Shown: positions 11,492 through 22,629, counted from the first letter of the stretch. The stretch is 64,000 nucleotides of DNA from Kryptolebias marmoratus (GCF_001649575.2 NC_051434.1:21236858-21300857); one strand, 5' to 3'. The notes: generated from the letters alone by a model not told the origin. Translations and numbers: made by a program.

Positions 11492-11645
11492 TTAGGCTGT
11501 TCCCCTCAGTGGTGGTCACCACAGCAAGTGAACTCGTACAAGATATTGGACAACCGCTGCCTTTCCTGATGCAACCTGGGCACAAACCGCCAGCTTCAGG
11601 ATTACGTAATTGTGGCCCTGACCACCAAGCTACCACCACCCATCA
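11492..11645. repeat. Degraded dispersed repeat (GTCACCACAGC block)
   Basis: GGCTGTTCCCCTCAGTGG, a GTCACCACAGCAAGTGAAC block and CTTTCCTGATGCAACC resemble a repeat tail widespread in teleost genomes. The match is by eye. The surrounding 11.65-12.39 kb shows nothing else. Confidence 0.45.
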
Positions 11646-12389
11646 CTCAAAATAGAAGTGTAGTGGAGAATATGTCATAAATTCCAGTGGAAACTAGTAG
11701 TTTAAAGGGAACTGCTGTGTTAGTGACTACCTATGCAGTTTTTATTAGACTGTGAGCAACAAAAAGAGCAAAACACTAAGGAAATTTGGTTCATGTTATC
11801 TCATTGTTATACTGAGTTGTTGTGAGGGAAAAGAAGAGTCAAACCAGTGAATGTGGTGATGTTCTCAGCAACAAATACCTGTAACCATCAGTTCCTAATC
11901 CACACCATTCAGTTGGGGTTAGGGGTTTGGTCAGTTTGCTTGTTTATGTCACATTTGAATGTAGGCTTTTCCTGTTGTCTTTAAATGTCTGTCACTATGG
12001 TGGTACTTGAAGAGCTTAGCCAACATACCTTTTCAGATGTTGACAGCTACAGCGCTATTAGTACCTTATTTTATGACACAAAGGTGCAACAGTGGTGGAT
12101 TGGCTTCAACACCCCATGCCATCTCAGTCCATTCAAAAATCACAACACTCCATCCTGGCTTAAAGTCTTTTGTGAAAGTGCCTTATAATTGCTGATCTTT
12201 AGAAATCAGGGCAGCCAATGGCTGATATATGGCACAAGTTCTGTTTATTTTTAGTAAATATGGATTTTTCATTCGACAAAATATAATAATGTAAACAAAT
12301 ATATATTTGTCAACACTTAGAAGAACTTGTACACTACTAGGTAAATTGTTAAATATGTACAGATATGGCCAATTAAAATAGGATGGCTA

Positions 12390-12640
12390 ATTAATCAGTT
12401 GAGTTGACCGGCTCCCGGGTAAAATGTGGGCAACAAAATAATTAGCACAGCCTAGAATACAGTTTTGCAAGCTATGCACATGACAATGAGCTGTGATTTC
12501 TATACATTGGCTGTCTAATACGCAGCTGTAGTTTGCTGGTGGCAAACACTCATTTCAGTGAGACTAACTGAAAATTCACATATTTTCTTGCTTTTTTAAA
12601 TTGCAAACAAGTCTCTGGCAGTCACAGCCCAGTGTCAGTT
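12390..12640 (+). repeat. Right half of the dispersed inverted-repeat family
   Basis: It shares GTGGGCAACAAAA, CCTAGAATACAG, a GTGATTT block and a terminal CACAGCCCAGTG with the right halves at 45.7-45.96 and 62.7-62.88 kb. Together with 9655-9905 it may be one copy split by later insertions. From 12640 to 13340 I see only AT-rich intron. Confidence 0.55.
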
Positions 12641-13339
12641 TTGCTACCAGCACCAGCACCAGCTGCAGATAAAGATATTGATCATTTTGAGAACTTTATA
12701 CCTTATAGCATCAAAACTCAAACCCTAGACAGCAAACCTGTGGATTTTGCTAATGCAGAATAAAGATTCTTTCAGCAGTAATTTAACAGCAGACACCTAA
12801 ATTGCAGGATGTGCACAAATTGCGTTTTTTTTAGTTTGTTCAAAATCAAGAATAATACATTTTTCTTTGGGTAATGCATGCTTTAAAATGCCTGCAAAAA
12901 AAGAAGTACCTAGTCATTTGTGGATATGAACATAATATTGTGCAACTGTAAAGTCAATACTCTCATTTGTGCACAAAACATGGTTCTGGAGATTAGGAAG
13001 ATTAACTAAAGCTCTTGTGGGCACTTTAGTTCAAATATGTTGCAATAATCTTGAGTGTAGATGAAGGACTGTGTTATTATAGACATGGGTTGATTCCTGT
13101 TAAGGGTTATGCATAATATAATTTAGGAAATTCATTTCTAGAAAAGCCTTCCCCTAGAAATCAGACACACACAGCCATACACACCCAATGTGGTACATAC
13201 ACTCACTGCCAAAAACAGTAAGCACACAGACAGTGGTAGAAATTAAATTATTCTGCATTTGTTGAAAGATTTGCAACATCGATATCAGATAATGTCAGAT
13301 TAAATGAATAACAGACTTGTCAGTATGGGCATGCTGCTG

Positions 13340-13880
13340 GTCCTGTGTCAGTAGAGTGTGGCCAACCCTCAGGTCTGGATAGAAGCAGTGATTCAGTGCA
13401 GAACAGATTCATACAGCTGTTGTATCCTCTCCTGTAGCAAGTCAGCCTACAGCTGTGGAACTGGTTCTCAAGATCCATTAGATCAATACTGGGTCTGAGC
13501 TGATGCCCAAGCTGATCCCAAACATGTTACGTGGAGGAATATTGGAGGACCTGGTGCAGGCAGTCTTTAGACTCGTGTCATGTGTGGACTGGTGTTGTCT
13601 TGTTAAAAGACTGTACCAGGGTGCTGTCTAAGAAGAGCTAAGATGTGCAGACATAAGATGTTGCTGATGTAGCGCTCTGTTAGGGTCCCCTGAATCACTA
13701 CCAGAGGTGACCTGAAGTCAAACCCTGCAGCTCCCCACACCATGATGCCAGGAGAACACCAGTATGTCTCTCCGCAACACTGGCAGAACTGGTTCTCTCT
13801 CCTCAGGGCCACCATAAGGACACATAATGGTCATCAGCGGTGATGCAGACCCAAGATTTATTGTTGAACATGACACAACA
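13340..13880 (-). mobile_element. Tc1/mariner transposase remnant
   Basis: The minus frame 13815-13603 encodes PGIMVWGAAGFDFRSPLVV, then IQGTLTERYISNIL, the central DDE region of a Tc1-type transposase (MVWGA and SPLV-x-I-x-GTL motifs). Flanking sequence is degraded; no intact ORF. Confidence 0.8.
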
Positions 13881-13889
13881 CCACATTAT

Positions 13890-14343
13890 TGTCAGGATAT
13901 GGGTTTTTGTTGTTTTTCTTTGTGATATCTTTTGCATTTTTGAGTTATTGTTTTCATGTTTTGTCTTTGTTTGGTGTTTACCTTCTGTGTTCTTTCATCA
14001 TTCACTTCTCCTCTGTCTGCACTTGTCTATTCTGCCACACCCATCTCCTCCTGTTAGCAATCATTATCACTCACCTGTGTCCACTTCCCATAATCAACCT
14101 CTGCTTTAAAACCTGGTCTTCTTCTCCACTTCCCCATTGTTCTTGTTTTTGTCCTTGGTCCCACCTTGCCTTGCCTCGCCTCACCTTGCCTTGTCTTGCC
14201 GTCTTTGGATTTTAGTTATAGTTTGTTTTGCTACCACGTCAGCCTTTTGTTTTCTAGTTTTGTTAAATAAATAAATAAATAAAGTATTTATTTTAAAATG
14301 AGTCTGCGTATTGGGTTCACCACGCTTTAACCACGTCATGACA
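13890..14343 (+). repeat. Gypsy-family 5' LTR
   Basis: The 454-bp LTR starts TGTCAGGATATGGG and ends CATGACA (TG...CA). It has a pyrimidine-rich U3, a run of AATAAA near 14267-14283, and a conserved 3' part with ATGAGTCTGCG. Same family as 14711-15173, 36245-36743, 54836-55326 and 58812-59206. A gag-like start codon follows at 14346. Confidence 0.8.
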
Positions 14344-14345
14344 GA

Positions 14346-14710
14346 ATGAACCGGCCAGAACAGAGCCTTGCAGACTCGCTTCCCTGTGTCCCCCTCTCCG
14401 AAGGGGACGCTCACACAGCGTTCTTGAGTGACCTGGTCTCCCGCCCATCGTCACCTCAGCATCCCACGGCCGCCGTCGGCATAAGAGGGCACCGGCTGCG
14501 GCGGCCACCAAGTTCTCTCCAGCCGCATTAGCTTCAATGCCTCCACCAGCAGCTTCCATGTCACTCCCAGCACCAACTGCTTCCACGTCACTTCCGGCAC
14601 CGACCGCCACCACCACATGTCTCTCCTTGTCTCCCACCGAGCGTTTGGACATTTCTTTTCAGATCCAAAGACTGTTTTCCTCTTTAAAAAACAATCTGGA
14701 ACCCAGTCAC
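14346..14710 (+). pseudogene. gag-like leader fragment behind the LTR
   Basis: ATG at 14346 opens MNRPEQSLADSLPCVPLSEG, as expected for a fish gypsy gag start two bases after the LTR. The frame closes at 14531 and continues in other frames. GC content is higher than in the host introns. It is interrupted at 14710 by a solo LTR insertion. Confidence 0.6.
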
Positions 14711-15173
14711 TGTCAGGATTGGTGGAGACGGAGGCGAACCCAGAAAGCAGACTCATAACTCTGAACTAAAGAAAAACTGATTTATTAAAACGAAAACAAG
14801 AAGCTGACGGGGCAGCAGAACAAGAACATAACTAAAAAACCAGAGACACGGGTGAACACAGGACTAGCACAAAAGAACAATGATCTGACAGCGTGGTGGG
14901 GGAAATGACAGGGTATAAAAGCACAGAGGATGATGAGGTAAGTGGGAATAGGTGAATTAAAATAAAAGTCGACAGGTGGAGATGGGCGTGGCAGGTAAAC
15001 AGATAAGTGACTGACTGAGGAGGAATGAGTGGTGACAGGAAACAAACACAGACACAAGAGACAAAGGCAGAAGGAACTCAAACCAAACTAACAAGATAAC
15101 AGAATAAAATAACTAATAACACCAACGGAAACAAAAAAAACAAACTGAAAAACCAAAAACCCATATCCCGACA
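14711..15173 (-). mobile_element. Solo LTR with 5-bp target duplication GTCAC
   Basis: Minus-strand copy of the 13890 LTR family: it begins TGTCGGGATATGGGTTTTTG at 15173 and ends CCTGACA at 14711. It is flanked by GTCAC at 14706-14710 and 15174-15178, a perfect 5-bp duplication, so it inserted into the gag-like region of the older element. Confidence 0.88.
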
Positions 15174-15389
15174 GTCACAGTATTACCACCTGCAAGATCA
15201 TAGAAAACATCCTACTGTCACAACCTGATATCCTCAGTCTACCCTTTTTCATGAACTTTTTTAACGAAATAACCCACTTAAAAGGACAATTAATCATTGC
15301 ATCCACCCAGTCAACTAAGCCATCCCGTTCACCCAGTCAACCAAGCCGAATCTCCCACGTTTTTCTCAGCCTCTCCAACGCCGTCCTCC

Positions 15390-15650
15390 ATCGCCCTCTG
15401 CAGAGTCCTCAGTGCCTCCATCACCCTCTGCAGAGTCCTCAGTGCCTCTATCGCCCTCTGCAGAGTCCCCAGTGCCTCAGTCGCGCTCTGCAGAGCCCCC
15501 AGTGCCTCCATCGCCCTCTGCAGAGCCCCCAGTGCCTCCATCGCCCTCTGCAGAGCCCCCAGTGCCCCCAACGCCCTCTGCAGAGCCCCCAGTGCCCCCA
15601 GCGCCCTCTGCAGAGCCCCCAATGCCCCCAGTGCCCCCAGCGCCGCTCCC
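15390..15650. repeat. 30-bp GC-rich minisatellite
   Basis: About eight tandem copies of a unit built on CCCTCTGCAGAGCCCCCAGT, with gradual change from TCCTCA to CCCCCA variants from left to right, suggesting expansion from one end. Confidence 0.9.
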
Positions 15651-15936
15651 ACGGACCCCAGTGCCTCCAACGCCGCTCCCGCGGACCTCAGTGCCTCCAA
15701 CGTCTGAGCAGCCCCACGCCACCACTGTTTCTGCAGAGCCTCCAGTGTCTACCAAGTCACCCGTGCTTGCCATGTCTGCTGTCAACAACATCAACGCTTC
15801 TCACCAGGCAGCTCCAGAGGGGGTCGAGGTCCACGCCTGCCCGGCTCACGTCTGTCCGGCTCACGCCTGCCCGGTCCTCGCCCGCTGTGCCCATGCCTGC
15901 TGTGCCCTGAACTCTTGCCACGTCGAGACCAGCTGA
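15412..15936 (+). pseudogene. Proline-rich repeat ORF of a retroelement
   Basis: A 174-codon plus frame consists of about eight 30-bp repeats (about 15390-15650) encoding the decapeptide PPSPSAEPPV with small variations, then two PPTPLPRT-type units and a Cys/Ala/His-rich tail (CPAHVCPAHACP). No catalytic domain is visible. It lies in line with the LTR/gag fragment at 13.9-14.7 kb, so it is probably part of that element; fish gypsy elements often carry Pro-rich extensions. Two other frames across the repeat are also open because the unit length is divisible by three. Confidence 0.55.
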
Positions 15937-15939
15937 TGA

Positions 15940-16919
15940 TGGTCATCAAGACACGGTCCAGACTGACTAATGTGTGTTTTAAAGAGTTCAGTACCCGTGC
16001 CTTGATGGCAGTTGCAGATGTTATGGGGTTCTAAAATGCTTGACACACAATCCAATAAACTGTCCTTGATGTGGTCTGTCTTTGGTGACCAGAATCTTTA
16101 CTACACTTATAGGTGCCTTCACATACCTATTGGTACCAATATTGGGCCACAACTGTACGCCCTGGACAATTGTGCAAATTGACTACCTGACCTCATACAA
16201 GTCACTACCAAAGTCCACCAATTGCTGGTAATGCTGTCTGATGTGTCTACGAAGCACCATTTGTCTCTATGACTCACTGTTTTAACCGACTTTCAGACAC
16301 TCCTGCAACTGTCTGGTAACACTACTGGTCCACTCTTGATGCCACCACCTATACCCTTTGATGCTTGTTCTAGATGTGCTAGCTCATCACAAATCAAATG
16401 ATTTGCAGGCCCATCACTGGTCTGCATGTGGACCAGATAACACCCAAGTCCTTTCAGGGTGCTGTTTTTTTTTTTTGTTGTTGTTTTTTCAGTGACTGTA
16501 TTTTATAATAGTTCTATTTAAATTATATTTTCTGTTTCTCCATGGCTGACGTGCAGTTACCGAAATGTCTGCCTCTGAGACATTGTTGCAGCTTGCACTG
16601 AAAATGCCACTCTTCTGTCTCACATATCATCTGCTGTGTAATGAATTAGGATTAACAGAAAGCCTTTTTTATTCTGCCACGTGGATCTAGATGTAAATGA
16701 CTGTAGCTCATATAGCAGAAACATTTCCTGGCCTGGTGCTCTGTACTAGTTTTCAGGCTAACACTGGTAGTGGAGGTACTGTGTTTGGGGCTTTAAAAAG
16801 CAGCATGATATTTATTCCTCACTACTGTGATTATGAACGCTTCTGCTGACACTTTGGTGAGGGCGGTGTGATTACTTTTCATTAACTCTTCTTTTATCTG
16901 ATTTCTCTTGCTTCTGCAG
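15940..16919. other. Intron sequence, nothing recognised
   Basis: Col9a1 intron; a T-run near 16466 and no repeat or gene that I can support. The intron stretches 16938-18407 and 19100-19880 are likewise without identifiable genes. Confidence 0.6.
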
Positions 16920-16937
16920 ATGTTTGCCAATGCTGAG
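16920..16937 (+). CDS. col9a1: Possible tiny col9a1 linker exon (MFANAE)
   Basis: Eighteen bases lie between a good pyrimidine tract plus CAG acceptor and a GTATTT donor, in phase 0 on both sides. The product would be six residues between NC4 and COL3, where mammalian alpha-1(IX) has a linker of similar length. The exon is too short to prove; the gene reads in frame with or without it. Confidence 0.4.
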
Positions 16938-18407
16938 GTATTTAATTTTTCTTCTCTACCTTCTTTTTGCTCTGGGATTTGTAGCCACTTATCTATTTTA
17001 GTGCTGCGGTTGCCTAATTGCCTCATTGCTCCTAACTACATTTACTTTGTGGTGGTGGCTTTGTTTCTTCACTATTTCAGCTTTACTTTTAATTATTACA
17101 GTACAATATTCATGTGTATGTACAACATAGAGTCATTAATAATTTAAATTAAGATTGGCTAAAGTTACAGAGCGCAGATTATGGCTTCATTTGTATTAAT
17201 ATCAGCTGTATAAGTAACATTTGTAGGCTTCAGCTGGTTGCTCTAGTCCTAGTATTCGTCAGATTTTGTGTCATGTATGAGCCTATCAAAAACTGTCTTT
17301 TTGACTGGTGTCACAAATAAACTTAAAGGTAGGCGTTTATTGTCAGTTTTCAATGTGATAGGGAAAAGTAGTAAAATGATGATGTCTTCATCTCATTTTC
17401 CATATGCTGAATTAAAGCTACAATGCACTCCATTTAACCTATCTATTGTGTTCTGTCAAATTTGGCCAATTTAGAAATTTTCTCTGTGAAAAAGGTTTTC
17501 CCATTGATCTGATAGGCATGAAATTTCATGACTTTGACCACACAAGTAATCTAAACAGGCAAAATCAATGTAGATAATTTTCCTTATATCGTGGGTGTTT
17601 TATTCAGTATTTCACTGTATACATTGTCTTTTTGTTAAAAAAATATACTGATCAGTTTTGACAAAGAACAAGGTATGTTCTTGTGAGCCATTATTACACT
17701 TTGAAATAGTTTCAAAACAAATGGCCTTGATGCACTCTGGCACATAGTGATCTGTAACAAATACAACAGGTTTCATCTGTAAATTAGTTTTAGTCAAAAT
17801 AATCCACAATTTACCCTTTTTTTCTCTAAAGCGGAGTAGTATGAGCTCAGATCAGTGAGGCATACAGGACATAAAGAGCAAAACAAGTTAATGAAAAGGT
17901 TATTAGGTGACGATGCATGTAATCTCAGATTTATTGGGGCAGTCATTTTTGACCAGGTGCATAAAAGTAATGAGTAAGGAGTGAACAGAATAGGAGGGTT
18001 AAAACTATATCACAGTTTTTTTTTGTCTAATCATTTTCAATCAAGTTTTTGTTTAAAACAAACCAAACAGGTGAAAATGAAGAAATGTTCTTTTTTACCA
18101 AAAAAACAAAACCTGTTGTTTTAACTGTATATAACAGATGTCACAACCTTTACTTTGTGTGTAAAACATGAATATAACCAGTGTTTTAGGGCACCACAGC
18201 CAAACAAGACCTTATGGATAACAAAGAGACACCACTGACTTTGTCAAAATGGCAGTGTTTGATACTTTGAGAACCAAAAAGACTGACTCTATCTATAATG
18301 TTAAAACATAGTATGATTTATTTTATTCAATTAAAATATTGAATGATTATTTGTCCTAACCTCTTTGGTATTTGTCTCTCATCATGACTTTTCGTCTCTT
18401 CTCTCAG

Positions 18408-18497
18408 CCTGAAAAGGCAGTTCCAGGTCCCCCTGGTGCTCCTGGCCCAGAGGGCCCCACAGGGGCCCCAGGAGAAAATGGCAGGGATGGAAGAGAT
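18408..18497 (+). CDS. col9a1: col9a1 exon, start of COL3
   Basis: A 90-nt, phase 0 exon: PEKAVP followed by GPPGAPGPEGPTGAPGENG and GRDGRD. It opens the COL3 triple helix. Acceptor CTCTCAG, donor GTAAGC. Confidence 0.92.
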
Positions 18498-18598
18498 GTA
18501 AGCATGTCATCCTTGACTTCAAATGTGTTTCTACAAGATTTATTCTTCTGCTTTTATATATTTTTTAAAATTTTGACTTATTTCATTTGTCTCTCCAG

Positions 18599-18634
18599 GG
18601 TCTTCCAGGGTCTCCCGGCAGTCCAGGTGCTCCT
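18599..18634 (+). CDS. col9a1: col9a1 exon, COL3
   Basis: A 36-nt, phase 0 exon encoding GLPGSPGSPGAP between CTCTCCAG and GTAAGT. Confidence 0.92.
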
Positions 18635-18782
18635 GTAAGTGTTTAACACAAAATGTTTTTTAACAATACTTCATACTTGAAGTGTTCTGATGCATCATCT
18701 TCTAAAATATGAAACTTTATAATTCAGTTTAAACCATCTACATTGCAACCACTGAGTTGAAACTAAGTCCTCCACCCTGTAG

Positions 18783-19095
18783 ACAGTTGTGGCTCAATGG
18801 TTAGAGCAGGCATCCTCCAATGAGACAGTTAGAGGTTCGGTTCTACCAGTATGCCACAATGTTGAAATGCCCCTGGGGAAAACATTGAACACCTAATTTC
18901 CTCTGATGTGTGCCCCATCGGTGTAGGGATGTAATCTAAAACACAGATTAGACTCTATAGAATGATTTATCCAGATTAGTATGAATGTGTGCATGGATGG
19001 GTAAGTGAGGGCACAGATTGTGCTGTAAAGCACTTTGAATAGCCTGGTTCGCTAGAAAGGTTCTCTATAAGTACAGAACATTTACCATTCAGAAA
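18783..19095 (+). repeat. tRNA-derived SINE with L2-like tail
   Basis: The head holds A-box-like TGGCTCAATGGTTAGAGC and B-box-like GGTTCGGTTC about 35 bases apart, as in a tRNA promoter. The 3' part has TGTAAAGCACTTTGAATAG followed by a TATAAGTACAGAACATTTACC end, the L2-type tail used for LINE-driven copying. A typical fish SINE. Confidence 0.8.
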
Positions 19096-19879
19096 GACTG
19101 CTCCAGAAATAGTTAATCTAGAACATCTAAGTGAAAACTATTCCTTTTATCTACTTAAACCAAACACTTTAAGTATGTTTTACTAAACACTGAAAATTAA
19201 GAAAGCTGCTGAGGAAATGTTGCGTATGACCTTTTAAACCTCATAAATCTGTACATGGACTGGCAAAGAAATTTAAAGAATTGGATGCTAGTTAGCATTA
19301 TGCATTTTTGTTTTACTCCTCTGTAGAACTGACAGACTGTAGTGATCTTGATCTCAACGAGTTTTTATCTTGTTAAATAAAGGTGAATGAATGAATCCTC
19401 AAAGTGTTCTTGTTTACCATGGCTAATGAGTATTTCATTTTCTGACAAATCTCTAGAGCACCTTTTTTTGCTTCTGAGATACTTCTACTACATCTCTGAC
19501 CAAACCATCCAGAAACTTCGGCCTGTTCATATCTATACTTTTATACTTATGCTTGTGTGTTCTCCTACTCTTGAGTGTCATGGTTTATAGCCACCAATAA
19601 TCAGATTCTCCAGAGTGGGCCTCAAACTTCAGATCTATCCATACCCTTGCCATCTCTTTCTTAACTCTGATTAAACCAGTAAATGCTTTTTTTGTTGTGC
19701 CTTGGTCCTGATAATGAAATTACATTATTTTGCTAACTTAAGTTTGGGAGTAGGGCTATGCCTAAATCACACTTGAAATCACCATAATTACCTCTGGCTC
19801 CATCTGTATGGGAACATTTTTTGTGAATGAAATGCTCTTTATTGTTTCAGCCTTTTGTCCACACAAAAGCAGTAATTTA

Positions 19880-20195
19880 GCCCCTAGTCACGGTTCTGAG
19901 AATGAGGGGAGACCAAAATGCAACGGCGTGGCGTTAAAGTCCTTTATTGAAAACTTCCAAAAACAACGTTGCTTGGATAAGCTGTCTGCGCAGCCACAAA
20001 AACATGAGCACAGAAAGGGACCGTGGCCTCCAAATGAGGAACCCGCAACCAGGTGCGAAGCAAAGGCTCTTAAATAGTCAGAGAGAGTGAAACCAAATGA
20101 AGAACAGATGTGAGCAGAAAATCAAAAGACAAAAGCCAGATAGAAAACGAAAACCAGAACCGGAAACCCAAAAGTGCAACCACTGACACCCCTAA
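19880..20195 (-). repeat. LTR-like fragment of another gypsy family
   Basis: Minus strand: an end starting TGTCAGTGGTTGCAC, a TATTTAAG box near 20070, and an AATAAA near 19944 in the expected order. The far end near 19880 is not clear. No internal coding region is attached. Confidence 0.5.
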
Positions 20196-20680
20196 GTGAT
20201 ATTTTTTTTAAAAACAGGCTTTAAAGTGAAAAAATCTTGAAAGCGTATCTATTTGTTTTTATGTGGACAGCCTAAACGCAACCTTTTGATAACTGTGATG
20301 TAATAGACCCACCTCCTGCCTAACCTAGGACTAAGCATCACAGTAACAACGACAGATTGTTTTTGCTGCAGGCGCTAGATTTTTAACTACAATAAAATCC
20401 TTAATATACTGTATTACTTCTATGAGCAGAAAAGTCAAAAATGAACAATAACATTGTCTTGAATAGAGCAGAGCTAAAACCCCTTATTATTCCACTAACA
20501 AATCTAAAGCCATACAGTTTTTTATCACTTCAATGAACATTCTCTATCAACAATACAAAATAGAAACATTGCAGAAAAATATTGACAATATACATGAGGT
20601 ATACTCTTGACCTTTGATATGGGAATAGTTTTAACCCTCAAGTGGCCTTCAGGTCGAATTGACCCAAAGTTACAAGGGCT

Positions 20681-20705
20681 TCTCTCTCTCTATCTCTCTC
20701 TCTTT
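20681..20705. repeat. (TC)n microsatellite
   Basis: A short TCTC run with two interruptions in an intron. The flanking 20.2-20.9 kb is AT-rich with nothing else recognised. Confidence 0.85.
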
Positions 20706-20900
20706 TTTGAGGGCTTCAGGAGGGTTAAAGGCCGATGACACATTTTAGCTAGCTATGCTTTGAACATCGTGAGGAAAACCCTTCTCGTCAGCTGATACTA
20801 TACCAGAAAAGCATCCATTATGTCTGTATATTTGAACGGACACAATGCCCAGTTAATAGTAGATTATTGTGAACTGAAGCAGAAGTTCCACTTCGCCATC

Positions 20901-20933
20901 AGTCAAAGTCAAAGTCAAAGTCAAAGTCAAAGT
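20901..20933. repeat. (AGTCAA)n short tandem repeat
   Basis: About five and a half copies of a hexamer. The intron from here to 21755 has C/T-rich stretches but no recognised element. Confidence 0.9.
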
Positions 20934-21755
20934 TGCTCTTGTGTTTATATCATTGTCTTTTTCTCCTTCTTGTTGTGTTTACAGTCTATGCTTTGTACTC
21001 AACATGTGAGCTTTATGCACATGCTCCATGCCTTGTTTGCTACATCACCACTTACAGGCCTCTGGTTACTACAGCATTCTGGGTTGTTTTCTGCGTTCCC
21101 ATGTGGATGGCAGCATTTACAGAAATATTATATTTTTTATGAGTATATCTTAAGTAATAACAAATAAAAAGATTATTTTGGAAAAAAAAACTTCCCATTT
21201 GGACAAGGACTCAGCCTTTCAGCCCAGTTTGCCTTATGCTCTTGATCCCACACTTCCTCACCCTCATCTATTATCCATTCATCTTACCTCATTCCTACCC
21301 CTCTTTTATTCCCACTCATCCTCATCCCTCATTGCAACCCCTTTTCATCACACTCATTCAACTCAACCTAATTCATTCAACTTCAATTTATTTATACCAT
21401 GCTTATTTGCAACCAGAAATACTCAAGAGCCCTATACAAATAGATGCAAAGAAGATCTGATGGTGTAGAGTCAAATTCAATCAGATTTATCTCAGTCCAA
21501 TCCAATCAGTAGCTTTATTTACTCTCATTGTTGTCATACATTATCCCATTCCTACCAGCATCCATTTCATTCATTCCTACTTTGATTTTCCCAGGGTGCA
21601 TAGCTCTCCATGAGAGTGACTGTGTTAGAAAACACTGAGAGTGCCTGACTTCCTTGATTAAAAGTGCACAAGCAATGTCTCTGTGTGTCTTAGCAGCAGC
21701 ATAGAGAGATGCAGGAAACGGATAAAGCTATTTAATCCTTGTTTCTGTTTTCTAG

Positions 21756-21827
21756 GGCAGCAAAGGGGATAAGGGGGAGATTGGTTTTCCAGGACAGAGA
21801 GGCCTGCCTGGTCTTCCTGGACCTTCT
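21756..21827 (+). CDS. col9a1: col9a1 exon, COL3
   Basis: A 72-nt, phase 0 exon of eight Gly-X-Y triplets starting GSKGDKGEIGFPG and ending GLPGPS. Acceptor TTTTCTAG, donor GTAAGA. Confidence 0.92.
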
Positions 21828-22048
21828 GTAAGAACCTAAACTTGACACTCAAGATTTCTGCCTGAGATTTCTGTGTGTGATTGTGTGTTCAGAACCATCA
21901 GCAAAGCGTTGTCCACTTCACTTCATAAACAAGTGTATGTGTGTGGGCAACCACCAGATAAAGTGTGTAAGGTGCAGAGGGGTGAGACTGTGTGGTAGTG
22001 TAGAGAAAGAAAAGATGATATTGATTTGACTGTGTTTGCTGTCTGCAG

Positions 22049-22093
22049 GGTCCTTCTGGTCCAATGGGTCCCAGAGGGCCTGTAGGAGAAAGA
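22049..22093 (+). CDS. col9a1: col9a1 exon, COL3
   Basis: A 45-nt exon encoding GPSGPMGPRGPVGER between TCTGCAG and GTGAGT. Confidence 0.92.
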
Positions 22094-22229
22094 GTGAGTC
22101 GACAATTCATTCACTTCAGAACCATCCAGCTAGGAAAATTGATTTTCTTTTTCGTCGTCTTTTTTTTCTTTCTTTGTCGTTGTTGCAAACATGAGTAGTG
22201 TTTCTGATTTCCCCTCCTTTTGATTTTAG

Positions 22230-22265
22230 GGTCTTCCTGGCTTCCCTGGACCTGCAGGTCCTCCT
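22230..22265 (+). CDS. col9a1: col9a1 exon, COL3
   Basis: A 36-nt exon encoding GLPGFPGPAGPP between GATTTTAG and GTAAGT. Confidence 0.92.
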
Positions 22266-22350
22266 GTAAGTAGAAAAAAGTGGACATAGGTGTGAGAACA
22301 TGACACTTTTTTTAAATTTATTTGTTCTTTTTGAATTCTTTGTATTACAG

Positions 22351-22374
22351 GGCCCAACAAGTGAAGGACCACCA
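22351..22374 (+). CDS. col9a1: col9a1 exon, COL3 with a Gly-X-Y break
   Basis: A 24-nt exon encoding GPTSEGPP, in phase 0. Eight residues rather than a multiple of three interrupt the triplet repeat, giving GPTSEGPPGPPG across the junction. Collagen IX alpha-1 also has an imperfection in COL3 in mammals. Acceptor TATTACAG, donor GTATGT. Confidence 0.85.
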
Positions 22375-22474
22375 GTATGTATTTGCCAGATTTTTTCACA
22401 TTTTAAAATTTTATTCAGATTTGCTTATGCACTGTTTTCCAGTATTATCAGGTATAAGTATTTGTGTTTGACAG

Positions 22475-22528
22475 GGTCCTCCAGGAAAACCAGGAATCCC
22501 TGGAGATGAAGGGAACATTGGACCAGAG
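22475..22528 (+). CDS. col9a1: col9a1 exon, COL3
   Basis: A 54-nt exon encoding GPPGKPGIPGDEGNIGPE between TTTGACAG and GTCAGA. Confidence 0.92.
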
Positions 22529-22629
22529 GTCAGAATGCTTTTTTCTTTTTTTTTCAATTGCATGCTGCCAAAAGACAAAGACAGACAATAATGTTTTTAC
22601 TTCTGTGTATTTATGTGCATGTTCTTGTA

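Noticed and set aside
13889..14215. Hydrophobic 108-codon frame (FFFVISFAFLSYCF) as a membrane protein
   Set aside because: It lies wholly within the LTR, and its hydrophobicity comes from T-rich U3 sequence also present in the solo LTRs.
15329..15794. Minus-strand Ala/Leu- and Gly-rich open frames over the minisatellite
   Set aside because: By-products of a 30-bp repeat whose length is a multiple of three; no start context or homology.
18783..18850. tRNA gene candidate from A- and B-box-like motifs
   Set aside because: It does not fold as a full cloverleaf by eye and is followed by a SINE body and L2-like tail, so it is a SINE head.
20820..21468. Open frames of 70-115 codons in the 20.8-21.5 kb intron
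   Set aside because: Low-complexity Leu/Pro/Ser/Phe content from C/T-rich sequence; no splice or domain support.
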